A stretch of 64,000 nt of DNA from contig NZ_FMIA01000002.1 in the NCBI RefSeq assembly GCF_900091615.1, positions 310,001 through 374,000 of the forward strand, written 5' to 3'. The first letter of the stretch is position 1, and every line of letters begins with the position of its first letter. Under the pieces are notes generated by a model. The model did not search any database and had not been told where the DNA came from. It worked only from the letters and a program-made list of their open reading frames with translations. Positions 58,431-64,000 of this stretch are shown here, in pieces. The DNA is from Micromonospora yangpuensis (GTDB lineage: Bacteria; Actinomycetota; Actinomycetes; Mycobacteriales; Micromonosporaceae). The translations under genes were made by a program, and so were the position numbers.

Positions 58431-59777
58431 TCAGCGGTGCAGCCGCACCCCGGCGTCGTCGAGGGCCCGGATCAGCGGGGCCGACTCACCGAAGCCGATG
58501 ATCAGCACGGCCTCCGCCTGGTAGTCCCTGATCTCCTGGGCGGCGGAGCCGAAGTCGACAGGCGGGGCCTCGGGGCTGTCCGGCGGCTGATAGGTGATCA
58601 GCTTGACCCGGTCGTCACCGATGCCGGCCCGCTCCAGCTCGGCCTGGACGTACCCCTGCAGGCCCTCGCCGTAGGAGTCCTTGCGGGCCAGCAGCACGAT
58701 CCGGCGCGGGCCGTCGCGCAGGATCACGTCGGCCAGCGCCCGACCCTGGAGGCTGTCCGGTGGGGCGGTACGGAAGTAGAGCCCCTGATCGTCCACCTTG
58801 CTCAGGCTGGCGTCGGTGTTGGAGGGGGAGAAGAGGATCCGGCCGGCGGCGACCACGTCCGGCAGCACCTCCCGGGAGATCCCCGAGGCGCCGGCGCCGA
58901 TGATGACGTGCACCCCCGCGGCGACGTGCGACGCCACGGTGGCCTTGGCCACGGTCGGGTTGGTGCCGTCGTCGCCGTCGATCCACACCATCGGCTCGCC
59001 GAGCACCCCGCCGGCCTGGTTGATCTCCCTGAGCGCCAGCGCGGAACCCGCGGCCAGCGGCGGGTACGCCAGAGCCAGGTCACCGGTACGCGGCAGCAGG
59101 CCGCCCAGGACCAGCGGGGCACCGGAGTCCCGGAGCACCGCCGGAGTCTGCTTGCGCGCCCGCGGCGGTGCCTTGGTGCTCGCGTTCGACTCGTCACCGG
59201 CACCGACGAACTCGGTCTTGCCGTCGTCGATCTTCTGGTCGTCGAAGTGCAGCGTGGCGTAGCTGGCGGTGGCCGGCTCACCGGTGTCGGTGAAACCGGC
59301 CCGGTTCAGCGACACGCCCCGGTACTCGATGTCCTGACCGTCGCGGGCCAACTCCAGGCACTTCGCGACGTCCTCGCAGCGTTGCCCGCCGTTGGTGACG
59401 CCGACGATCTGCTTGGCGATCGCGGCCGGTTCGGTGCTGCCGGCGAGCTGGGCGGCCAACGCGCTGATCACCACGGCGTCGTACGACTCCGCGGCGTACA
59501 GGAAGTCGGTGAGCTTCGGGTCGACCGCGCGGAGCCGGTTGGTGAAGCTCTCCGGCAGCCGGGTCAGCGGGGTCGTGCCCTTCATGCCGTCGACCAGGTC
59601 GGCCCGGTCCTTCAACTCCGCGGCGAAGGAGTTCTGCATGTTGCCGTCGCTCCCGTAGAGGCGCACCGGTCGGGTGTCCGCCTCTTCGGGCTCGTCCGTC
59701 CCGCACGCGCTGGTGGCGAGCAGGAGCGCCGCGGTCACCGCCAGTGCGGCGGCGCGCGGGACTCGGGTACCGAGCAT
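58431..59777 (-). CDS. Branched-chain-type substrate-binding lipoprotein with permuted halves
   Basis: 448 residues. Residues 1-25 are a lipoprotein signal with Cys25 in TSACGTD. The segments of a type I periplasmic-binding protein are present but in reversed order: residues about 36-195 (VRLYGSDGNMQNSFAAEL, DFLYAAESYDAVVISALAA, NRAGFTDTGEP) correspond to the usual C-terminal half, while residues about 226-448 (LVLGGLLPRTGDLALAYPPL, EINQAGGVLGEP, FRTAPPDSLQG, DYQAEAVLIIGFGES) correspond to the usual N-terminal half. The usual order is the opposite, as judged from memory of related proteins. No ABC permease genes adjoin it. Binding ligand unknown. Confidence 0.8.
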   Translation of the reverse strand: MLGTRVPRAAALAVTAALLLATSACGTDEPEEADTRPVRLYGSDGNMQNSFAAELKDRADLVDGMKGTTPLTRLPESFTNRLRAVDPKLTDFLYAAESYDAVVISALAAQLAGSTEPAAIAKQIVGVTNGGQRCEDVAKCLELARDGQDIEYRGVSLNRAGFTDTGEPATASYATLHFDDQKIDDGKTEFVGAGDESNASTKAPPRARKQTPAVLRDSGAPLVLGGLLPRTGDLALAYPPLAAGSALALREINQAGGVLGEPMVWIDGDDGTNPTVAKATVASHVAAGVHVIIGAGASGISREVLPDVVAAGRILFSPSNTDASLSKVDDQGLYFRTAPPDSLQGRALADVILRDGPRRIVLLARKDSYGEGLQGYVQAELERAGIGDDRVKLITYQPPDSPEAPPVDFGSAAQEIRDYQAEAVLIIGFGESAPLIRALDDAGVRLHR

Positions 59778-59934
59778 GGTCGTCCTTCCTGCGGGAAAGG
59801 TCCGCTGCGCACCTTAGCGTGCTGTCGGAGCAGGTGGGTGTCAGGAGCCGGATCAATTGACCGCCACGCACCGCCGGGCACCGAACGTCACCGGGTCACT
59901 GTGCAGCGTGAGCGACTTGACCTATCCTCCTACT

Positions 59935-60333
59935 GTGCGGCGAGTGACGGACCTATCACAGCAGCTGGTCGACGATGCCACCGCCATTCTCGACTCGGCG
60001 CTGGACGGCGACGGGGTCGGGGTGGCGCAGGCGTTCGACACGGTCGTCGACCGATCCGGGCTGGCCGGTGCCTACGAGGTGGCCTGGTGCCTGGCCGCCA
60101 CGATGGTCGGGGACGGCCCGCGCGGCTCGGGTGCCGCGCTCGACTTCCCCGGCATCGACCAGGCCGGGTACGACACCCGCTGGGTCGCCCGGTTCGTCAG
60201 TGCGTACGCCAACCACGACCAGGACGCCGGCGAGGCCCTGTTCGGCGCGGCGGTGGCCGACGGTCAGCTGCCGGACTGCCTGGCCACCCTGGCCGGGTCG
60301 ACGGTGGCCACGCTGCGCAGCCGCGCTCAGTAG
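59935..60333 (+). CDS. Conserved hypothetical protein, 132 aa
   Basis: 132 residues from GTG 59935 or 129 from GTG 59944; no ribosome-binding site precedes either, so it may be leaderless (TATCCT lies eight bases before 59935). Helical, with a DGDG.GVAQAFDTVVDRSGLAGAYEVAWCLAATM section and acidic DYDTRWVARFVSAYANHDQDAG. No family recognised. Its 3' end overlaps that of the convergent secreted protein gene by 7 bp. Confidence 0.6.
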   Translation: MRRVTDLSQQLVDDATAILDSALDGDGVGVAQAFDTVVDRSGLAGAYEVAWCLAATMVGDGPRGSGAALDFPGIDQAGYDTRWVARFVSAYANHDQDAGEALFGAAVADGQLPDCLATLAGSTVATLRSRAQ

Positions 60334-60737
60334 GCGTGGTGGGCGGTCAGCGGCTCGTACTCGTAGCGTTGGGTCACGAAACGGACCTTGAAGTTGACCC
60401 CGTCGCGCACGTTGGTGGCCACCACCACCCAGCCGGACTTGGCGGGCAGGTAGGTCCAGTAGTTGCACTTGCCGGTCTGGTCGATGAAGATCACGCAGGC
60501 GTCGACCGCGAACGGGCTGGCGTTGCGGACGTTGATGTCCCGGCAACGGGTGCTGGTCCGGTACGGCCCGGCGTCGCCTCCCGAGCCGGCGCGTTCGAAG
60601 TACGACCGGACTGAGCCGCCGTAGCAGCTGGCCGTGGTGCCGAACTGGTTCTGCGGCGCGGCTTCGGCCGGGGTGCCGAGGGCGGCCACCGACACCGCGA
60701 CCGTCGTGGCCAGCACCCGGGCGATCTTGACTGACAT
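60327..60737 (-). CDS. Small secreted protein with four cysteines
   Basis: 136 residues from ATG 60737 with a strong GGAGGTGGGT site just upstream. Signal peptide residues 1-26 (KIARVLATTVAVSVAALGTPAEA). The mature part holds SCYGGSV, STRCRDINVRNASPF, DACVIFID and GKCNYWTY, so two disulfides are likely. The sequence with KSGWVVVATNVRDGVNFKVRF is beta-rich. No family recognised. Overlaps the convergent hypothetical gene by 7 bp. Confidence 0.72.
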   Translation of the reverse strand: MSVKIARVLATTVAVSVAALGTPAEAAPQNQFGTTASCYGGSVRSYFERAGSGGDAGPYRTSTRCRDINVRNASPFAVDACVIFIDQTGKCNYWTYLPAKSGWVVVATNVRDGVNFKVRFVTQRYEYEPLTAHHAY

Positions 60738-60862
60738 ACCCACCTCCAACTGCTCGATCCGACCGTCCGCAATGGACGGATGATGCATCGCGATGATGGT
60801 ACGCGTCGATGGATGCCCTGTCGCCCCCAGCCGTCCCCGGCCGGTGTGGTAGCTCTGTTCAC

Positions 60863-61570
60863 ATGCCGGAGGCCATGCTCAGCAAGATCCGCAAGCTGTT
60901 GGCCAAGGCCGAGGACCCGGCCTGCACCGCCGCCGAGTCCGCCGCGTTCACCGCCAAGGCCACCGAACTGATCGCCCGGTACGGCGTCGATCAGGCCCTG
61001 CTCGCTGCCCGTGACCCGGGCGTCGACCCGGTCGGTGACCGGGTGGTGGACGTCCCGGCCCCGTACGCCCGGGACAAGGCCGGCCTGTTGGCCGCGGTCG
61101 CCGATCCGCTGCGCTGCCGCTGCGTACGTCGCCGGGACGGCGCCGGGTACCAGCTGCACCTGTTCGGCTTCGCCAGCGACCTGGCGCGGGTCGATCTGCT
61201 CTTCACCTCGCTGCTGGTGCAGGCCGCACACGGCCTGGCCGGGGCGATCGTGCCGGCAGGCGAACAGCCGGCCGCGTTCCGCCGGTCCTGGCTGGCCGGC
61301 TTCGCCCAGGTGATCGGTGAGCGGCTACGCCAGGCCGAAGCGGGGGCGGCCACCCGCATCGACGGCCCCTCGTACGCCCTGGTGCTTGCCGACCGGTCGG
61401 ACCGGGTGCAGCGGCGGGTCGCCGAGGTCTATCCCCGGCTCCGGACCGCGCCACCCCGACGGCTGGTCGGCCGGGGGTTCGGCTCCGGAGTCGAGGCCGG
61501 TCACCGGGCCGACCTGGGCGGCACCGCCATCCCCACCCCGTCGCCACCGAACCCCGCTCTGCCCGCCTGA
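60863..61570 (+). CDS. DUF2786 domain protein
   Basis: 235 residues from ATG 60863; ATG 60875 is an alternative with GGAGG very close. The first 45 residues match DUF2786 (MLSKIRKLLAKAEDPACTAAESAAFTAKATELIARYGVD). The next region (LLAAVADPLRCRCV then HLFGFASDLARVDLLFTSLLVQ) matches the accompanying C-terminal domain. Function unknown in bacteria; some phage and plasmid proteins carry this domain. A low-complexity PTPSPPNPALPA tail ends it. Confidence 0.82.
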   Translation: MPEAMLSKIRKLLAKAEDPACTAAESAAFTAKATELIARYGVDQALLAARDPGVDPVGDRVVDVPAPYARDKAGLLAAVADPLRCRCVRRRDGAGYQLHLFGFASDLARVDLLFTSLLVQAAHGLAGAIVPAGEQPAAFRRSWLAGFAQVIGERLRQAEAGAATRIDGPSYALVLADRSDRVQRRVAEVYPRLRTAPPRRLVGRGFGSGVEAGHRADLGGTAIPTPSPPNPALPA

Positions 61571-61596
61571 GCCGCCCTGGTGGGCGCGGGGCGGGG

Positions 61597-62091
61597 TCAG
61601 GCGAGCGAGGCGCGGTAACGGGTGAGCAGCTCGTGCCAGCCGGCGGTGAGGGCCTCCCGGTAGCCCTCGGCCGCCGCGCCGTGCCTGTCGAAGTGCCGGT
61701 GCTCCACCGTCACCCGGGTCTGCCCCGGGCCGTCCGGCTGGAACCACACCTCCACCTCGCTGGCCGTGGCCGGATCGGGCAGCGGTGCCCGGTCCGGCCC
61801 GATCTGCCAGGTGAAGACCAGCCGGTGTGGTGGATCCCAGGTGAGAACTCGTCCCCAGTCGGCCCGGAAACCGTGCGGGCCGATCTCGTAGAGCATGCCG
61901 CCGGCCCGGGGCTCGACGCCCAGCTCGACCAGGGCCACCGGGCCGGACCAGGTGTACTCCCGGACCCACCAGCCGGCCAGGCCGCCGGTGAAGCCCGCGA
62001 ATGCCTCCTCCGGGGGGACCGGGACCACGAGACTGCTGCGTAGCGAGAACCGCGCGCTCTCCTGCCGGACGTTTGTGCTCCCCTGTCCCAT
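61597..62091 (-). CDS. SRPBCC (AHSA1-like) protein
   Basis: 164 residues from ATG 62091. Typical START/AHSA1 helix-grip features: VPVPPEEAFAGFTGGLAGWWVREY at the start and the pattern of RLVFTWQIGP..., VEVWFQPDGPGQTRVTVEHRHFDRHG and the final helix GYREALTAGWHELLTRYRASL. Such proteins bind hydrophobic ligands or co-chaperone substrates; role unknown. Ends opposite the DUF2786 gene. Confidence 0.85.
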   Translation of the reverse strand: MGQGSTNVRQESARFSLRSSLVVPVPPEEAFAGFTGGLAGWWVREYTWSGPVALVELGVEPRAGGMLYEIGPHGFRADWGRVLTWDPPHRLVFTWQIGPDRAPLPDPATASEVEVWFQPDGPGQTRVTVEHRHFDRHGAAAEGYREALTAGWHELLTRYRASLA

Positions 62092-62344
62092 AGGCCCGGA
62101 CCATACCCCCTGGTAACACCCCCCGCAGCCCGCCGAAGTGTGTCGTCGGCGCATTGGTCCAGTGAGGTGGTGCTGGCCGGGGCGGGCCGAGAATCGCCGG
62201 CTACCTCAGCCCTTGAGGAGGCCCAAGGTCGCGCCAGCCACTCTGAGGCCGATCTGCGTCCGGGTTGCCCAACGGCTCATGTCCGGGCGGGTTCGAGAAG
62301 CCGGGGCCGACCGCACCGGCGCTGCGTGTGTCCGGGAAAAGGAA

Positions 62345-62376
62345 AATCCTCACCGGCGTTTCCGCAGGTGAGGATT
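62345..62376 (-). terminator. Rho-independent terminator of the tRNA cluster
   Basis: On the minus strand a perfect 10-bp stem (62345-62354 with 62367-62376) is followed by a T-rich tail (TTTTCCTTTTCC). It lies 25 bp beyond tRNA-Phe. The rest of 62092-62400 shows no gene. Confidence 0.85.
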
Positions 62377-62400
62377 CCTGTAGCCCGGCGAAAGGCTATG

Positions 62401-62474
62401 TGGCCAGGGGCGGGGTCGAACCGCCGACCTTCCGATTTTCAGTCGGACGCTCGTACCAACTGAGCTACCTGGCC
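62401..62474 (-). tRNA. tRNA-Phe (GAA)
   Basis: 74 nt. Acceptor stem GGCCAGG/CCTGGCC with discriminator A; anticodon loop CTGAAAATC gives GAA; T-arm GGTTCGACC. CCA is not encoded. Third gene of a minus-strand Glu-Asp-Phe cluster. Confidence 0.97.
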
Positions 62475-62527
62475 GTATCTTCGGCTCATCGTACCCGTAG
62501 TGGGGCACCTGGGCCGATACGCAGAAC

Positions 62528-62548
62528 GCCGCGCGAAGAGCGCGGCGT
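62528..62548. other. Spacer hairpin between tRNA-Phe and tRNA-Asp
   Basis: CGCCGCGC and GCGCGGCG flank GAAGA, a strong stem within the 82-nt spacer. It is probably a processing landmark in the precursor RNA or a weak terminator. Confidence 0.55.
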
Positions 62549-62556
62549 CGGCGCTG

Positions 62557-62630
62557 CGGTCCTGACGGGACTTGAACCCGCGACCTCCGCCTTGACAGGG
62601 CGGCGAGCACTCCAACTGCTCCACAGGACC
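62557..62630 (-). tRNA. tRNA-Asp (GTC)
   Basis: 74 nt. Acceptor GGTCCTG/CAGGACC with discriminator G; anticodon loop CTGTCAA gives GTC; T-arm GGTTCAAGTCC. CCA not encoded. Middle gene of the cluster. Confidence 0.97.
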
Positions 62631-62661
62631 TCATGTGTTGCCTCCGGCCGGAGCCGGATCG

Positions 62662-62734
62662 TGCCCCCAACGGGATTCGAACCCGTGCTACCGCCTTGAA
62701 AGGGCGGCGTCCTGGGCCGCTAGACGATGAGGGC
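62662..62734 (-). tRNA. tRNA-Glu (TTC)
   Basis: 73 nt. Acceptor GCCCTCA/TGGGGGC (one G-T pair) with discriminator A; anticodon loop CTTTCAA gives TTC; T-arm GGTTCGAATCC. First gene of the cluster, so the promoter should lie just beyond 62734, within 62735-62877. Confidence 0.97.
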
Positions 62735-62877
62735 GGCCCCGCCATCATTGCACACTCGCAACTTCAAGCGGACTTGCTCCCATCCGGCCCCGCCGGAGGC
62801 TTCGAAAGCATACGTGATGCTCGGCCGCTCGACCAAACCGGTAGGGCGCTGGGCGCTGTGTCCCGGGAAGTGCCAGG

Positions 62878-63696
62878 TCAGCGCGCCTTCGTGATGCCGT
62901 ACCGGTCTTTGATCTCGGTGATCAGCCGGGGGCAGGCGGTGACGGTGGCGGTGCGGTCCCCGCCTCCGTCGTGCAGCAGGACGACCGCGCCGGGGCGGAC
63001 CGCCTTGTGGACCCGCTTGGTGAGGGTGGCGGCGGTGGGCTTGGCCCAGTCCTGCGGGTCGACGGTCCAGTGCAGCGACCGCATGTCGAGCTGCTTGGCG
63101 ACCGCCACCACCTCGGCGGTCCACCGGCCGCCCGGCTGGCGGTAGAACGGGATCTTCGCGTCCGGCACGGCCGCCCTGATCGCCTTGTTCGTCCGCTTCA
63201 GGTCGGCCCGGATGGCGGCCAGCGGGCGGCGTCCCAGGTCCATGTCGTGCTGCCAACTGTGGTTGCAGAGCTGGTGGCCCTCGCGGGCGATCCGGGCCAC
63301 CAGCTCCGGGTGGCGGCGGGCCCGGGTGCCGACCACGCAGAAGGTGGCCTTCACCTTGGCCTCGCGCAGCTGGTCCAGGATCCGGGGGGTGTAGACCGGG
63401 TCCGGCCCGTCGTCGAAGGTCAGCGCGACACCGCGTACCCCGGTGGTCTTGCGCAGGCCGGCGGGGAGCGCGGTGGGACGGGGCCGTACCGGTGGCGGTG
63501 GTGGCGGTGAGGTGCGGGTCGGGCTCGGGGTGGCGGCGGGTGTGGGGACGGGCCCGGTGGTGGCTTCGGGAGTGGGCGACGGTGCGGACGACCAGGCGGG
63601 CGCGGCACCGGGTTCGGTTCTGCTGTCGGGCTCGCCGCAGCCGGTGACGAGCAGCAGCAGGCCGAGGCCGACGGCGAGAGGGATGCGGGCGTTCAA
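62878..63696 (-). CDS. Polysaccharide deacetylase (NodB-type) lipoprotein
   Basis: 272 residues. The start codon is TTG 63696, supported by GGGAG seven bases before. Lipoprotein signal with Cys20 (LLVTGC) then a Pro/Thr/Ser-rich linker to residue 85. The NodB domain shows TFDDGPDPVYTP (motif 1 with catalytic Asp and metal Asp), HSWQHDMDL (motif 2 with two metal His) and RQPGGRWT (motif 3), and LHDGGGDR (motif 5). It deacetylates N-acetylglucosamine in peptidoglycan or another surface glycan. Surface-anchored by its lipid. Confidence 0.93.
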   Translation of the reverse strand: MNARIPLAVGLGLLLLVTGCGEPDSRTEPGAAPAWSSAPSPTPEATTGPVPTPAATPSPTRTSPPPPPPVRPRPTALPAGLRKTTGVRGVALTFDDGPDPVYTPRILDQLREAKVKATFCVVGTRARRHPELVARIAREGHQLCNHSWQHDMDLGRRPLAAIRADLKRTNKAIRAAVPDAKIPFYRQPGGRWTAEVVAVAKQLDMRSLHWTVDPQDWAKPTAATLTKRVHKAVRPGAVVLLHDGGGDRTATVTACPRLITEIKDRYGITKAR

Positions 63697-63819
63697 CGTT
63701 CGCTCCCGGGGATGGCGGGGGTGGCGGACGCTCAGACGCTAGTCGAGGCCGCCAACCTCCGGCACCGCCGGTCGGTAGGCCCTGGCGGTGACCGTTCCGG
63801 GCGCTGCCCGCACCGCTGG

Positions 63820-64000
63820 TCAGTCCGCCGTCGACTGTTCCAGGGAGTCCCGTACGGCGCTGGCGAGCGAGACCGCCTCGGCCAGGTCGATCGGGCGGAC
63901 CACCCCGGCGGGCAGCGTGTCGGCCCGCCAACCCGGCCCGGCGGCCAGCACCAGCAACGGTCGGCGGGGCACCGCGAGCAGGGCGGTGAGCTGGCGCGGG
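63820..64000 (-). CDS. Partial gene, 3' end only, cut by window edge
   Basis: From the window edge the minus strand reads about 59 residues in frame: RQLTALLAVPRRPLLVLAAGPGWRADTLPAG, VVRPIDLAEAVSLASAVRDSLEQSTAD, then TGA at 63820. The Ala/Leu/Val-rich sequence with a terminal acidic helix shows coding character. The start and most of the protein lie outside, so the family cannot be named. Confidence 0.55.
   Translation of the reverse strand, partial: PRQLTALLAVPRRPLLVLAAGPGWRADTLPAGVVRPIDLAEAVSLASAVRDSLEQSTAD

Overview
The window is high-GC DNA packed with GTG starts, 4-bp ATGA/GTGA gene overlaps and Shine-Dalgarno-led starts. Protein types such as BldC, valine dehydrogenase, DUF3073, Scr1-type HTH/DUF397 pairs and SCP2-like sterol carriers point to a filamentous actinomycete. 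The protein sequences and a dispersed AAGGAAGGGCCCC...GTTAACGC repeat suggest Micromonosporaceae (Micromonospora-like). The order purF - purM - DUF3073 - valine dehydrogenase - unknown - bldC resembles, as I recall it, the Streptomyces chromosomal core arrangement, so this is probably chromosome.

Layout. 0-7.7 kb: a giant DNA-repair-type AAA ATPase (5' end cut by the window), an SCP2 protein, a HEAT-like protein and a DedA membrane protein. 7.7-8.45 kb: gene-free repeat zone with a G-rich heptamer microsatellite between two hairpin repeats. 8.45-12.75 kb: a minus-strand operon-like cluster of a Nudix/winged-helix regulator, a J-domain/kinase-like fusion, a vWA/MIDAS protein and an adenylosuccinate synthetase paralogue; this is the best candidate here for an undescribed system. 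12.9-13.9 kb: DUF1778/GNAT toxin-antitoxin pair. 14-17.6 kb: MaoC-FabG operon divergent from a thiolase. 17.6-29.6 kb: accessory island with hairpin repeats, an intact IS5-family element, an Scr1/DUF397 pair, a coupled operon of small proteins ending in an XRE regulator, a complete type I restriction-modification system (hsdM-hsdS-hsdR) and the debris of a PIN-toxin module. 29.7-33.9 kb: operon of a capsule-type glycosyltransferase-like protein, a repeat-bearing protein and a beta-helix protein. 34-35.2 kb: secreted TNT-type NAD+ glycohydrolase plus a probable immunity protein. 35.2-36.4 kb: DUF433/PIN-like toxin-antitoxin pair.

36.4-54.5 kb is mostly core: purB, purS-purQ-purL, purF and purM (purine biosynthesis), with a ComB-like phosphatase, a large membrane protein with a prion-like tail, a sterol-carrier protein, a cyclophane RiPP pair (radical SAM maturase and precursor), DUF3073, valine dehydrogenase and bldC. 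54.6-64 kb: F420/FMN-type split-barrel enzyme, methyltransferase, Ca2+-repeat protein, 3-hydroxyacyl-CoA dehydrogenase/enoyl-CoA hydratase operon, a substrate-binding lipoprotein whose halves appear circularly permuted, several small unknowns, an SRPBCC protein, a tRNA-Glu/Asp/Phe cluster, a polysaccharide deacetylase lipoprotein and a truncated gene at the window edge.

All functional calls are by reading translated sequence and recalled family motifs; no database search was run. Start sites are chosen from ribosome-binding sites, overlaps and family N-termini.
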